From NCBI RefSeq assembly GCF_016593255.1, contig NZ_AP023212.1:1900001-1964000 (forward strand): a DNA stretch of 64,000 nt, in the 5' to 3' direction. Positions 36,227 to 45,507 of the stretch are shown piece after piece (position 1 is the first letter of the stretch; the number at the start of each line of letters is the position of its first letter). The notes below the pieces were generated by a model. That model saw only the letters and a program-made list of their open reading frames with translations, was not told the origin of the DNA and did no database searches. The translations under genes and the position numbers were made by a program. The stretch comes from Hydrogenimonas urashimensis. GTDB lineage: Bacteria; Campylobacterota; Campylobacteria; Campylobacterales; Hydrogenimonadaceae.

Positions 36227-37092
36227 GTACCCAGGCAAAAGGGCTTCAGGCGCTGGTGGATACGAGGCAGCCTTCCGGCGGTTCGACACAGGTTGTCGCG
36301 ATTACGAGCGGCAAGGGCGGTGTGGGCAAAAGCACGCTGAGTGCCAACATTGCCTACGTATTGGCGAAGCGTGGCTACAAGGTGGGTATCATGGATGCCG
36401 ATATCGGCCTCGCGAATCTCGATGTGATGTTCAACGTGCGGGCGGAGAAGAATATTCTTCACGTCCTAAAGGGGGAAGCCACGTTCGAAGAGATTATCGT
36501 GCCGTTGGAGGAGAATCTCTGGCTCATTCCCGGAGAGAGCGGTGACGAGATTCTCAAATTTTCCGATGCGACGATCGTGAGTCGTTTCATCGACGAGGCA
36601 CAGATGCTGGAGAATCTCGATTTTCTGATTATCGATACCGGTGCGGGCATCGGGGATACGATCCAGATGTTCATCGAAGCGGCCGACGATGTCGTCGTCG
36701 TGACCGTACCCGACCCTGCCGCCATCACCGACGCCTACGCGATGGTCAAAGTGGTCAGCAAGATCAGACGCCGGATCAAGATGGTTGTCAATCAGGTGAA
36801 AAACGTCAAAGAGGGAGAGAAGATTTTCGATACGATCCAGAAGGTCGCCGCCGGCAATATCGGGGATGAACTCGAGCTCGAACTGCTCGGGACGGTCCGC
36901 AGCGACGCCTACGTGGCCCGCAGTGTCAAACAGCGGGTACTGGTCTGCAAAGAGCTTGCCAATATCGGGCCGGCAGGGGATATAGAAGCCGTAGCCATGC
37001 ATCTTGGCGACAAAAAGGAACAAAAAATGCTTGAAGGCCAGAAAGCGAGCGGTATCGGAACCTTTTTCAGGAGACTGCTGGGACAATTTTAA
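36223..37092 (+). CDS. flhG: flagellar number regulator FlhG (MinD-like ATPase)
   Basis: A 289-residue ParA/MinD-type ATPase that limits flagellar number and, in Campylobacter, influences division-site choice. The deviant Walker A is SGKGGVGKST (about 27-36), followed by MDADIGLANLD and the DTGAGIGD Walker B region. A basic C-terminal helix probably binds membrane. It is co-translated with flhF. Confidence 0.96.
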   Translation: MSTQAKGLQALVDTRQPSGGSTQVVAITSGKGGVGKSTLSANIAYVLAKRGYKVGIMDADIGLANLDVMFNVRAEKNILHVLKGEATFEEIIVPLEENLWLIPGESGDEILKFSDATIVSRFIDEAQMLENLDFLIIDTGAGIGDTIQMFIEAADDVVVVTVPDPAAITDAYAMVKVVSKIRRRIKMVVNQVKNVKEGEKIFDTIQKVAAGNIGDELELELLGTVRSDAYVARSVKQRVLVCKELANIGPAGDIEAVAMHLGDKKEQKMLEGQKASGIGTFFRRLLGQF

Positions 37093-37139
37093 GGATTTGA
37101 ACAGGGACGATGTTTCTTCCGGGAGCGGTCCGTGTTTGG

Positions 37140-37145
37140 TATAAT
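37140..37145 (+). promoter_or_regulatory. candidate internal -10 in the flagellar run
   Basis: TATAAT in TTGGTATAATTTC lies in the only sizeable gap (67 bases) of the flagellar run and ends 14 bases before the next ATG, so it would give a leader of under ten bases. GAGG at 37149-37152 is the ribosome binding site. Confidence 0.45.
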
Positions 37146-37159
37146 TTCGAGGATTATGA

Positions 37160-37498
37160 ATGCGAGAAGAGAATTTCATCGCTTTTTGGCTGGTATTCGG
37201 TTTTTTTATCGGATTGATGGTCGGTTTTTTTACCCAAAACGATCCGTTCGACATCCTTTCGCTTGTCATGCTGGTAACACTTTTTTTCTACCTGATGGCC
37301 CATATCAGCGTCGCACTCTATATCCGGTTCATGGAATTCGGAAAAGTACATTTCGAGAAAGAGGCTTATGAAAAGAAACTTGACTATTTCTACAACCAGC
37401 TTCTGCAGCGGGAAGCGGAATTTGACCCGAGCCACGGTTATTTTGCCAAAGACGAACATCGTATGACGAAAGCAAGAAAAGAGGGCAGAAAAGCATGA
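37160..37498 (+). CDS. small two-span membrane protein between flhG and fliA
   Basis: A 112-residue protein with two hydrophobic helices (about 6-25 and 32-54) and a charged cytoplasmic tail. It has no recognised domain. A similar small integral membrane protein (Cj0062c type) sits between flhG and fliA in Campylobacter, so its place is conserved. Its role in flagellation is unproven. The start follows GAGG by seven bases; the stop overlaps fliA by four bases. Confidence 0.82.
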   Translation: MREENFIAFWLVFGFFIGLMVGFFTQNDPFDILSLVMLVTLFFYLMAHISVALYIRFMEFGKVHFEKEAYEKKLDYFYNQLLQREAEFDPSHGYFAKDEHRMTKARKEGRKA

Positions 37499-38175
37499 GG
37501 GTGAAAGGATACGACGACCAGATTCGCCATTATCAAGACGAACTCGCGGTGCAGTATCTTCCCGCTGTCAAGGCGATGGCATACCGCCTGAAAGAGCGGT
37601 TGCCGCGATCGATCGAATTCGACGATCTGGTCAGCATCGGTGCAGAGGAGCTGATCAAACTGGCACGCCGATACGACAAGAACCAGAACGACTCTTTCTG
37701 GGGATACGGAAAAACACGGGTGTACGGGGCGATGCTCGACTATCTACGCTCACTTGACATCGTCAGCCGGGCCAACCGCAAGCTGATCAAAATGATCGAT
37801 GAAATCATTTCGCAGTACATGGACGAGCACGGCGTGGAGCCGGAAAATAGCTACATCGCCGCCATTTTGAACGAAGACGAACAGAAAATCAAGGAGGCGC
37901 GGCGGGTGGCGGCCATCTACAATGTCCTCCCCCTCGATGATCAGCTCGAGAGCGAACAGAAGGATACTTTCTCCCGGATTGAACAGGAGGAGCTGATCGA
38001 AAAGATCATGGAAGTACTCGAAACGATGCCCAAACGGGATCAGATGATCATGCAGATGTACTATTTCGAGGAGCTGACCTACAAAGAGATTTCGGAGATT
38101 CTCGATATCACGCCATCGAGAATTTCCCAGGTACACAAACGGGTCATAACCAAAATCAGAGAGAGTATAGGATAG
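37495..38175 (+). CDS. fliA: flagellar sigma factor sigma-28
   Basis: A 226-residue sigma factor for late flagellar genes. Region 2 (about 20-95) contains IEFDDLVSIGAEELIKLARRYD, a sigma-28 hallmark, and region 4 (about 165-222) ends in the helix-turn-helix TYKEISEILDITPSRISQVHKR. FlgM is not in the window. The gene is embedded between the small membrane protein and fliM. Confidence 0.96.
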   Translation: MRVKGYDDQIRHYQDELAVQYLPAVKAMAYRLKERLPRSIEFDDLVSIGAEELIKLARRYDKNQNDSFWGYGKTRVYGAMLDYLRSLDIVSRANRKLIKMIDEIISQYMDEHGVEPENSYIAAILNEDEQKIKEARRVAAIYNVLPLDDQLESEQKDTFSRIEQEELIEKIMEVLETMPKRDQMIMQMYYFEELTYKEISEILDITPSRISQVHKRVITKIRESIG

Positions 38176-38179
38176 CGCC

Positions 38180-39259
38180 ATGGCGGATATTCTCAGCCAG
38201 GAAGAGATCGACGCCCTGCTTGAAGCGGTCGAGGACGAAGGGGCACCCGAAGCGCTTGAAAACGAAGAGGAGGTCTTCGACCAGCGGCAGATCACCCTCT
38301 ACGATTTCAAGCGGCCCAACCGTGTCAGCAAAGAGCAACTCCGGGCATTCCGGGGTATCCATGACAAGATGGCACGCTCCCTGGCATCCCACATCTCTTC
38401 GGTGATGCGGTCAATCGTTGAAATCCAGCTCCATTCGGTAGATCAGATGACATACGGCGAATTCCTGATGAGCCTGCCCAGCCCTACCAGCTTCAACGTC
38501 TTTTCGATGAAACCGCTTGATGGCAGCGGCATTCTCGAGATCAACCCCTCCATCGCCTTTCCGATGGTTGACCGTCTGCTGGGAGGGACGGGAGAACCCT
38601 ACGAAACGACACGGGAATTCACCGATATAGAGCTCAACCTGATGGATTCGATTCTTCGCATTATCATGGGAACCCTCAAGGAGGCATGGGCGCCCGTCAT
38701 CGAGATTTTTCCCAATGTCGAGTCGAAGGAGTCGAGCCCCAACGTCATACAGATCGTCGCCCAGAACGAGATCGTCGTGATGGTAGTGATGGAGATCGTC
38801 ATCGGCCACTCCAGCGGGATGATGAATATCTGCTATCCGGTTATCACCCTGGAATCGATTCTGAACAAACTGGGGAGCCGAGATTTCATGCTCACCGAAA
38901 CGAATGCCAAAAAGAGTCGCAACAAGGAACTCAAAGCGCTTGTGGGGGGAGCACGGGTCAATGTCCACGCCTATCTCGGTGATGCGGAATTGAGCCTCAG
39001 AGAGCTTTTGAGCCTCAAGAAAGGCGACATCATACGCCTCGACAGGCCCGCCGATGACACGGCGGTCATCAATGCCGACGGGAAGGACCGGTTCATTGGA
39101 AAAATCGGGCTGCGGCGTTTCAGAAAGTCTCTGGAGGTGACGGAACTCATCATCGATGAAAAGGATGAGGTCAAGGAGATTCTGCAGGAGATAGAGCACG
39201 AGCGGATGCTGCGGCTGGCAAGAACTTTGAGCGATGAAGAGGAGGTCGTCAATGGCTGA
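38180..39259 (+). CDS. fliM: flagellar motor switch protein FliM
   Basis: A 359-residue C-ring protein. The N-terminus ILSQEEIDALLEAV is the CheY-P binding peptide; a CheC-like middle domain (about 45-230) and a C-terminal SpoA/FliN-like domain follow. GGTGEPYETTRE-type residues of the middle domain are present. The 3' end overlaps the fliY start by eight bases, fitting the two being made together for the switch complex. Confidence 0.96.
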   Translation: MADILSQEEIDALLEAVEDEGAPEALENEEEVFDQRQITLYDFKRPNRVSKEQLRAFRGIHDKMARSLASHISSVMRSIVEIQLHSVDQMTYGEFLMSLPSPTSFNVFSMKPLDGSGILEINPSIAFPMVDRLLGGTGEPYETTREFTDIELNLMDSILRIIMGTLKEAWAPVIEIFPNVESKESSPNVIQIVAQNEIVVMVVMEIVIGHSSGMMNICYPVITLESILNKLGSRDFMLTETNAKKSRNKELKALVGGARVNVHAYLGDAELSLRELLSLKKGDIIRLDRPADDTAVINADGKDRFIGKIGLRRFRKSLEVTELIIDEKDEVKEILQEIEHERMLRLARTLSDEEEVVNG

Positions 39260-40121
39260 TTGGATAGAGCTTCTGGCCAGTGAGACGGCCGCCACCATCG
39301 AAGGACTGACCGGGCAGCGTCCCACGGTCACATTCAAAAGCAAAGAGGAAGTGAGCGAATTTTCCAATATCATCGCACCGATGGCGGTGATCACGATAGA
39401 GGTCGGGGGTGAAATGACCGGCAAAATGGCCGTGGTGATCTCCCCGACACTGGGTACCGCGCTCTCGGACATGATGCTGGGCGGCGAAGGGGAGAGCAGA
39501 CCGACGATGGACGCGGACGAGATGGACGCGGTCAAAGAGATCGTCTCCAATATTTTCGGTGCCCTTTCGACGGCGATGAAAGCCCAAAAGGAGATGCCGG
39601 ACCTCACATTCGCCGTGGAAGATATACAGTTTTTCCAGGAAGGTGAAGATATCGATCTCACAGCGTTCGACTCCCTTCTTGCCTACGACTTTTCACTGGG
39701 TTCTGTCAATGGTATCTTCATGACGCTTCTGGATGCCAATCTCGCTTCGCTTCTGGAACATGGCCAAAATGCCAAGGAGGGAGCCGCTGCTTCTGTGTCG
39801 GTAGCCGACTCCTCCTCGCAAGAGCCCGGGGAGCTCCCGCCCGTCGATGAGACCGAGATGAAAAATATCGGTCTGATTCTCGATGTCAAACTGCCGCTTC
39901 GCGTGCGTATAGGAAGCAAGAAGATGCTGCTTAAAGATGTGCTGTCGATGGATATCGGTTCGGTGATCGAACTCGACCAGCTTGCGAACGATCCTCTCGA
40001 AATTCTGGTGGACGACAAAGTCATCGCCTACGGAGAGGTGGTGATCGTCGACGGAAACTTCGGCGTCCAGATCACCCATATCGGGACGAAACGCGACCGC
40101 CTCGAAACCCTCAAATCCTGA
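39252..40121 (+). CDS. fliY: flagellar motor switch protein FliY
   Basis: A 289-residue C-ring protein of the long FliY type, found in Campylobacterota and Firmicutes. An N-terminal CheC/CheX-like domain (about 1-170) contains the helix DEMDAVKEIVSNIFGALSTA, the FliY/CheC phosphatase-type segment. A short linker follows, then the FliN/SpoA domain (about 205-285, VKLPLRVRIGSKKMLLKDVL). The ATG at 39252 overlaps fliM. It is the last gene of the flagellar run. Confidence 0.92.
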   Translation: MADWIELLASETAATIEGLTGQRPTVTFKSKEEVSEFSNIIAPMAVITIEVGGEMTGKMAVVISPTLGTALSDMMLGGEGESRPTMDADEMDAVKEIVSNIFGALSTAMKAQKEMPDLTFAVEDIQFFQEGEDIDLTAFDSLLAYDFSLGSVNGIFMTLLDANLASLLEHGQNAKEGAAASVSVADSSSQEPGELPPVDETEMKNIGLILDVKLPLRVRIGSKKMLLKDVLSMDIGSVIELDQLANDPLEILVDDKVIAYGEVVIVDGNFGVQITHIGTKRDRLETLKS

Positions 40122-40225
40122 ATTTTCTCTTCTGTTTTTCTTGCTTCGCTCTTGATTTTTTCATCGATAGACGATATATTTGGGAAAGTTTAAAATGATA
40201 ATAGCTATCAAACATGGATGAAACA

Positions 40226-41257
40226 ATGAAGAAGAAAGTTCTGGTCGGTATGAGCGGAGGGGTCGATTCGACCGTGACAGCCAAACTCCTGTTGGATGCC
40301 GGATACGAGGTGGAAGGGGTTTACATGCGGCTTCACGACAAATCGGGCTATCACGAGGAGAATTTCGAACACGTATGCGAAGTGGCCGAATATCTGGGCA
40401 TAAAGGTTTCGATGATCGACCTTTCCAAAGCGTTCGAGGAGGCGGTCTACATCCCCTTTATCGAAGGGTATCGCGAAGGCAGGACACCCAACCCCTGTGC
40501 TGTCTGCAACCGTTTTATCAAATTTGGCAAAATGATCGAATATGCCGACAGCATCGGCGCGGACTATCTGGCGACGGGACACTATGTGCGACACGACGGC
40601 ACCTATCTGCTCGAAGCGAGGGACAAATCGAAGGATCAGAGCTATTTTCTTTTCGATATCGACAAACGCATCGTGCCGCGGCTGCTCTTCCCCCTGGGAG
40701 AGTGGCTGAAGGAGGATGTCAAAGCCTGCGCAGCCGATATTGAGGCGCTCAGCCATTTCGCGACAAAAAAGGAGTCGAGCGAAATCTGTTTTGTCGAGAC
40801 GACCTATGTCGATGTACTCAAAGAGCATATGGAGATCGATCTGCCAGGAGAGGTTCTCGATACCGAAGGCAATGTGATCGGTCACCACAAAGGCTATATG
40901 CACTACACGATCGGCAAACGTCGCGGCTTTTTTGTCAAAGGGGCGCAGGTTCCGCACTATGTCAAAGAGATTCGCCCCGAGACGAACCAGATCGTCGTAA
41001 CGACCCAGGATACGCTGCTTGCTACGAAAATATTTGTCGAGAAAATCAATCTGATGGATGCCCAGCGATCTTTTTCATGCCAGGTGAAAATCCGTTACAG
41101 GACCAAACCGATTCCCTGCAGGGTAGAGGTGGACGAAAACGGCCGAGGGGTCATTTCACTGCAGGAGCCCGTCTACGGTGTCGCATCCGGTCAGGCTGCC
41201 GTCTTTTACGAAGGGGAAAAACTTCTGGGAGGGGGGTGGATTACCGGTTCTGAGTGA
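40226..41257 (+). CDS. mnmA: tRNA-uridine 2-sulfurtransferase
   Basis: A cytoplasmic enzyme that thiolates U34 of Lys, Glu and Gln tRNAs. The PP-loop SGGVDST is near residues 9-15. The catalytic Cys pair lies in PNPCAVCN (first Cys) and SSEICFVE (second Cys). A C-terminal beta-barrel region ends in SGQAAVFY. Two ATGs are possible: 40214 without a site and 40226 with GGATG upstream, which I prefer (343 residues). TAAAAT-like sequence in the preceding 92-base gap (about 40191-40196) may be its promoter. Confidence 0.95.
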   Translation: MKKKVLVGMSGGVDSTVTAKLLLDAGYEVEGVYMRLHDKSGYHEENFEHVCEVAEYLGIKVSMIDLSKAFEEAVYIPFIEGYREGRTPNPCAVCNRFIKFGKMIEYADSIGADYLATGHYVRHDGTYLLEARDKSKDQSYFLFDIDKRIVPRLLFPLGEWLKEDVKACAADIEALSHFATKKESSEICFVETTYVDVLKEHMEIDLPGEVLDTEGNVIGHHKGYMHYTIGKRRGFFVKGAQVPHYVKEIRPETNQIVVTTQDTLLATKIFVEKINLMDAQRSFSCQVKIRYRTKPIPCRVEVDENGRGVISLQEPVYGVASGQAAVFYEGEKLLGGGWITGSE

Positions 41258-41279
41258 TCTTTTTTTAAGAAAACTTTGG

Positions 41280-41285
41280 TAAAAT
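41280..41285 (+). promoter_or_regulatory. candidate -10 of tRNA-Pro
   Basis: TAAAAT in TTGGTAAAATTCC ends 16 bases before the tRNA, a normal distance for a tRNA promoter with a short 5' leader. Confidence 0.5.
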
Positions 41286-41301
41286 TCCAATCTGCATTGC
41301 G

Positions 41302-41380
<79 letters not shown>

Positions 41381-41484
41381 TTTTCAAATTTGACTTATCC
41401 CCATCCATTTTTTCACAGTAGATTTCACAACGCACAACAGATACACCACGAACGCGGATGGCGTTTCGGGCAGTCAGAAGAAGA

Positions 41485-41506
41485 GGGTGCCGCCGTGGCG
41501 GCACCC
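41485..41506 (-). terminator. terminator hairpin of the DUF2853 gene
   Basis: A perfect 9-bp stem (GGGTGCCGC with GCGGCACCC) and 4-base loop lie 13 bases beyond the DUF2853 stop on the minus strand and are followed there by a pyrimidine-rich CTCTTCTTCT. The hairpin may also stop read-through from the tRNA on the plus strand. The rest of the gap 41380-41518 shows nothing recognisable. Confidence 0.65.
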
Positions 41507-41518
41507 GGGTGGCAAACA

Positions 41519-41860
41519 TCAGGCGTAGACGCTCTCCTTGCCGAACTTTTTAACCAGCAGAGCATAGAAGAGTGCTCGGTATTTGTTACGGTTGGAAGTG
41601 CCCATCGCTTCGCAAACCTCTTTGATGGCTCCATCGAGCGTCGCATCGTCTTCACTCAATCCCAGTTTCTTTTTCAGAAAGTTTTCACGGACCCTCTCGA
41701 GCTCGCTCGCATCGGAACAGGAGACGCTTTCGGCATCCTTGTTGTAGATGGAGGGGCCGAGTCCGCGCGTCACTTTTTCAACCAGCTCGGCACTCACATC
41801 CAAGCCCAGTTCACCACACGCTTTCGTGTACCGTTCAATCTTTTCATCCAGCTTGCTCAT
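41519..41860 (-). CDS. DUF2853 family protein
   Basis: A 113-residue cytoplasmic, helix-rich protein of unknown function. Family-like features are the MSKLDEKIERYTKAC start, LGPSIYNKDAESVSCSD in the middle, the ENFLKKKLG helix and RYK-type residues (RNKYRALFYALLVKKFG) near the end. AAGGAG precedes the ATG by five bases. The frame stays open far upstream through prs, which is an antisense artefact. It stands alone with its own promoter and terminator; a perfect palindrome overlaps the -35 position. Confidence 0.85.
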   Translation of the reverse strand: MSKLDEKIERYTKACGELGLDVSAELVEKVTRGLGPSIYNKDAESVSCSDASELERVRENFLKKKLGLSEDDATLDGAIKEVCEAMGTSNRNKYRALFYALLVKKFGKESVYA

Positions 41861-41891
41861 TGGGTCTCCTTGTTGAAATTGAGATGAAAAT

Positions 41892-41918
41892 ATTGTACCA
41901 CAAACTGTTTCAAACAGT
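41892..41918 (-). promoter_or_regulatory. promoter of the DUF2853 gene with operator-like palindrome
   Basis: On the minus strand TACAAT (41897-41892) is the -10. Immediately upstream, ACTGTTTCAAACAGT (41904-41918) is a perfect inverted repeat with a single central base, covering the spacer and the -35 position. This is the usual place for a repressor or activator site. Confidence 0.5.
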
Positions 41919-41996
41919 AAATGTTCAAAAGCGAAAAGTACGATTTTCATGAGGGTTTTCCTCTGTAGCGCCATAGAAAAATAAGAGATATTTGGA

Positions 41997-42002
41997 TATA
42001 AT
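41997..42002 (+). promoter_or_regulatory. candidate -10 of prs
   Basis: A perfect TATAAT in TTGGATATAATCGC lies 29 bases before the prs ATG, in the divergent gap to the DUF2853 gene. Confidence 0.6.
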
Positions 42003-42031
42003 CGCACTAATTTTACAACAAGGCAGAGTGT

Positions 42032-42961
42032 ATGCGCGGATACAAAATTTTTGCGGGGACCGCTTCCGAGCCGTTTGCTGCGGAGATCAGCAAATATCTG
42101 GATGCGCCCCTCAGCGGGGCCAATATCAGGCGCTTCAGCGATGGTGAGATCGGGTGTCAGATCAGTGAGAGCGTGCGGGGACGGGATGTTTTCATCGTCC
42201 AGTCCACGGGTTCTCCGGCCAATGACAACCTGATGGAGCTGCTCATCATGACCGATGCACTCAAGCGCAGTTCCGCCCGCTCTATCAATGCGGTCATTCC
42301 CTATTTCGGTTACGCCAGGCAGGACAGAAAAGCGGCTCCACGGGTTCCGATAACGGCCAAATTGGTGGCGAATCTTATTCAGACCGCCGGTATCGACCGT
42401 ATCATCACGATGGATCTGCATGCCGGACAGATTCAGGGCTTTTTCGATATTCCGGTCGACAACCTTTACGGCGCAATCCTTTTCATCAACCACATCAAGT
42501 CGAAGAATTTGGAGGATCTGATCGTCGCGAGCCCCGATATCGGCGGCGTCGCGCGGGCACGCTATTTCGCCAGCCGTCTTGGTGTCGAGATGGCGATCGT
42601 CGACAAACGTCGTGAAAAGGCCAACGAGTCGGAGGTGATGAACATCATCGGCGAAGTGGAAGGCAAAAACATCGTCCTCGTCGACGACATGATCGACACG
42701 GCCGGCACCATCGTCAAGGGGGCGGCGGCCCTCAAGGAACATGGCGCCAAAAGCGTCATCGCCTGCTGTACCCATCCGGTGCTCAGCGGCCCTGCTTACG
42801 AGCGCATCCGTGAAGGGGAGTTGGATGAGCTGATCGTTTCCGATACCCTTCCTTTGAGAAAATCGTGCGAGAAGATTACCGTATTGCCTGCCGCGCCGAT
42901 TTTCGCCGAAGTCATTCGACGCGTCTACCACAACGAGAGCGTCAATTCGCTCTTTATGTAA
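42032..42961 (+). CDS. prs: ribose-phosphate pyrophosphokinase
   Basis: A 309-residue enzyme that makes PRPP from ribose 5-phosphate and ATP. Family features along the whole length: RRFSDGEIGCQISESVRG near 30, the RQDRKAAPRVPITAKL loop, the signature DLHAGQIQGFFDIPVDNLY and the PRPP loop VLVDDMIDTAGT. It also carries the KRR segment. It supplies PRPP to nadC and the nucleotide pathways. Confidence 0.98.
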   Translation: MRGYKIFAGTASEPFAAEISKYLDAPLSGANIRRFSDGEIGCQISESVRGRDVFIVQSTGSPANDNLMELLIMTDALKRSSARSINAVIPYFGYARQDRKAAPRVPITAKLVANLIQTAGIDRIITMDLHAGQIQGFFDIPVDNLYGAILFINHIKSKNLEDLIVASPDIGGVARARYFASRLGVEMAIVDKRREKANESEVMNIIGEVEGKNIVLVDDMIDTAGTIVKGAAALKEHGAKSVIACCTHPVLSGPAYERIREGELDELIVSDTLPLRKSCEKITVLPAAPIFAEVIRRVYHNESVNSLFM

Positions 42962-43041
42962 ACCTGTTGCGGAAAGCGGCGATTGATGGGCACTTTTCAT
43001 GCCCGGATCTTTCCTGACGTGGCAATGCAGAGCGGAGAAGG

Positions 43042-43058
43042 GCGTTAACGCTTTTTTT
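43042..43058 (+). terminator. weak candidate terminator after prs
   Basis: GCGTTAACGC (43042-43051) is self-complementary and followed by seven T. The stem is only three to four pairs. A second hairpin, GGGCA/TGCCC at 42988-43004, lies upstream in the same 127-base gap. Confidence 0.35.
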
Positions 43059-43088
43059 GAAACAAATCCCGACAATTAAAGGTTCAAT

Positions 43089-44882
43089 TTGCAGGAGAAC
43101 ATCCGAAACTTTTCCATTATCGCCCATATCGACCACGGCAAAAGCACTCTGGCCGACCGCATCATCCAGGAGTGTGGCGCCGTCACCGAACGGGAACTGG
43201 GCAGCCAGATGATGGATACGATGGATATCGAGCAGGAGCGGGGCATCACCATCAAAGCCCAGAGCGTGCGCCTGACCTACGTCAAGGACGGCCAGCCTTA
43301 TATTCTGAACCTGATCGACACCCCCGGCCATGTCGACTTCAGCTACGAAGTGAGCAAATCGCTGGCCTCCTCCGAAGGGGCGCTGCTGGTGGTGGACGCT
43401 TCCCAGGGGGTCGAAGCCCAGACCATCGCCAACGTCTATATCGCCCTCGAAAACGATCTGGAGATCATTCCGGTCATCAACAAGATCGACCTGCCCGCCG
43501 CCGACCCCGACCGGGTGGCCGAGGAGATCGAACAGACCATCGGTCTTGACTGCAGCGGCGCGATCTTCGCCAGCGCCAAGACCGGCGAAGGGATCCGAGA
43601 GCTGCTTGATGCCATCGTCGATCGGGTGCCGCCGCCAAAAGGTGACGAGGATGCACCCACCAAGGCGATCATCTACGACAGCTGGTTCGACAACTACCTG
43701 GGCGCGCTGGCGCTGGTACGGGTCTTTGACGGCGCCATCAAAAAGGGGCAGGAAGTGCTCATTATGGGCACGGGAAAGAAGCACCAGGTGCTGGACCTGA
43801 GCTACCCCCATCCGCTCAAACCGACGAAGACCGCGGAAATCAAAACCGGCGAAGTGGGCATCGTCGTTTTGGGGCTCAAAAACGTCAGCGACGTGGCCGT
43901 GGGCGATACGATCACCGACGCCAAAAACCCCGCCAAAGAGCCGGTCGGGGGGTTCAAGGAGGCCAAACCCTTCGTCTTCGCCGGCCTCTACCCGATCGAT
44001 ACCGACAAATTCGAAGAGTTGCGCGACGCCCTGGACAAACTGAAACTCAACGACGCCTCCATCAGCTACGAGCCCGAAACCTCCGTGGCGCTGGGGTTCG
44101 GTTTTCGGGTCGGCTTTCTGGGGATGCTCCACATGGAGGTGGTCAAGGAGCGGCTGGAGCGGGAATTCGGCCTCGACTTGATCGCCACGGCCCCGACGGT
44201 CATCTACAAAGTGGAGTTGACAGACGGCAGCGTCGTGGAGGTGCAAAACCCCAGCGAAATGCCCGACCCCGCCAAAATCGTTCGTATTCTGGAGCCCTAC
44301 GTGCGCGCCACCATCATCACCCCCACGGAGTTTCTGGGCAACATCATCACGATGATGGCCGACCGCCGCGGCATCCAGGAGAAGATGGAGTACCTGAGCG
44401 AAGATAGGGTGATGCTGATTTATGCCGTGCCGATGAACGAGATCGTCGTGGACTTCTACGACAAACTCAAAAGCGCCACCAAAGGCTACGCCAGCTTCGA
44501 CTACGAACCCATCGACTACCGCGAAGGGGATTTGGTGAAGCTCGATGTCCGCGTCGCCGGAGAGGTGGTGGATGCGCTCAGTATCATCGTCCCCCGCGAA
44601 AAGGCCCAGAGCCGCGGCCGGGAGCTGGTGAAGACGATGAAAGAGCTGATCCCCAGGCAGCTTTTTGAAGTGGCGGTCCAGGCGAGTATCGGCAACAAAG
44701 TGATCGCCCGCGAAACGGTCAAGTCGATGGGCAAAAACGTCACCGCCAAATGCTACGGCGGCGATATCACCCGAAAACGCAAGCTCCTCGAAAAGCAGAA
44801 AGAGGGAAAAAAACGGATGAAAGCGATAGGCAAGGTGCAACTGCCGCAGGACGCCTTCCTGGCGGTATTGAAGCTCGACTAA
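43089..44882 (+). CDS. lepA: elongation factor 4 (LepA)
   Basis: A 597-residue translational GTPase that acts on ribosomes during initiation or stalled elongation. It has [14 protein letters not shown] at the start, [22 protein letters not shown], the EF-G-like domains II, III and V, and the LepA-specific C-terminal domain ending in [15 protein letters not shown]. The TTG start has AAAGG seven bases upstream and places the G1 motif at the usual position. Confidence 0.97.
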   Translation: MQENIRNFSIIAHIDHGKSTLADRIIQECGAVTERELGSQMMDTMDIEQERGITIKAQSVRLTYVKDGQPYILNLIDTPGHVDFSYEVSKSLASSEGALLVVDASQGVEAQTIANVYIALENDLEIIPVINKIDLPAADPDRVAEEIEQTIGLDCSGAIFASAKTGEGIRELLDAIVDRVPPPKGDEDAPTKAIIYDSWFDNYLGALALVRVFDGAIKKGQEVLIMGTGKKHQVLDLSYPHPLKPTKTAEIKTGEVGIVVLGLKNVSDVAVGDTITDAKNPAKEPVGGFKEAKPFVFAGLYPIDTDKFEELRDALDKLKLNDASISYEPETSVALGFGFRVGFLGMLHMEVVKERLEREFGLDLIATAPTVIYKVELTDGSVVEVQNPSEMPDPAKIVRILEPYVRATIITPTEFLGNIITMMADRRGIQEKMEYLSEDRVMLIYAVPMNEIVVDFYDKLKSATKGYASFDYEPIDYREGDLVKLDVRVAGEVVDALSIIVPREKAQSRGRELVKTMKELIPRQLFEVAVQASIGNKVIARETVKSMGKNVTAKCYGGDITRKRKLLEKQKEGKKRMKAIGKVQLPQDAFLAVLKLD

Positions 44883-44946
44883 TAGAGTGAAAAGTGAATG
44901 GAGGCGGCTGATTTTCATTTCCCATTCATGCGCATGAAAGGCACCT

Positions 44947-45507
44947 ATGCGCTGCCATAGCTGCCGGCGTTTTTCTCTTTCGCTTATCTGTCAAACCTGC
45001 AGGCGTCTATACCTTCGGCCTGAGCCTTCCATCCGCACGCTGCCATCGGGACTGAAAGTCATAAGTCTCTTCGGCTACGACGAGATCGAACCCTTTCTTC
45101 TTACCAAGCACCATCCCCACGGCTGGTTCATCTACCGCATTCTGGCCAAAGAGGCCTTCGCCGCTTTGGAGCGGGCCGAAACTCTCTATGCCATCGCGAT
45201 AGACGACGATGCCTCGGGCGGTTACAGCCATACCGCTTTGCTTGCGAAAGCTTTGGCGAAACGGGGCTATCGACCGCTGCTTGGGGTGATGCGGGCGCAA
45301 AACCGTATCTCCTACTCGGGACAGTCCAGGGAGTTCCGCCTCGCCAATCCACGCCGTTTCCGTTACCGAGGTCCCGAAAAAATAGATGCGGTCCTAATCG
45401 ACGACATCGTCACGACCGGGTTGACGCTGCAGGAAGCCCAGGGCGAGCTGATGCGCCACGGCGTGAATGTCGGATGGGCCATCGTTCTGGCGGATGTGGA
45501 CCGTTAG
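44947..45507 (+). CDS. ComF-like phosphoribosyltransferase
   Basis: A 186-residue protein with an N-terminal zinc-type pair of CxxC motifs (CHSC at 3-6 and CQTC near 16-19) and a type I phosphoribosyltransferase fold with the PRPP loop VLIDDIVTTGLTL near 150-162. This is the ComF/GntX design, associated with DNA uptake in naturally competent bacteria, but a direct role is unknown here. AAAGG lies before the ATG. The 3' end overlaps the end of the convergent exonuclease gene by four bases. Confidence 0.88.
   Translation: MRCHSCRRFSLSLICQTCRRLYLRPEPSIRTLPSGLKVISLFGYDEIEPFLLTKHHPHGWFIYRILAKEAFAALERAETLYAIAIDDDASGGYSHTALLAKALAKRGYRPLLGVMRAQNRISYSGQSREFRLANPRRFRYRGPEKIDAVLIDDIVTTGLTLQEAQGELMRHGVNVGWAIVLADVDR

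Noticed and set aside
32838-40121. Treating the aroQ-to-fliY run as a novel system because shikimate, folate and flagellar genes are mixed
   Set aside because: This mixture, with folK next to flhF and a small membrane protein before fliA, is a conserved arrangement in Campylobacterota.
41519-43075. 518-codon minus-strand open frame across prs
   Set aside because: Only the last 113 codons, with their own ATG and AAGGAG site, resemble a protein (DUF2853). The upstream part is antisense to prs, whose full-length family match is unambiguous.
42954-44918. 654-codon minus-strand open frame
   Set aside because: It is the complement of lepA; composition (FAGDDDxx, HxVDDR patterns) is typical of antisense frames in G+C-rich genes.
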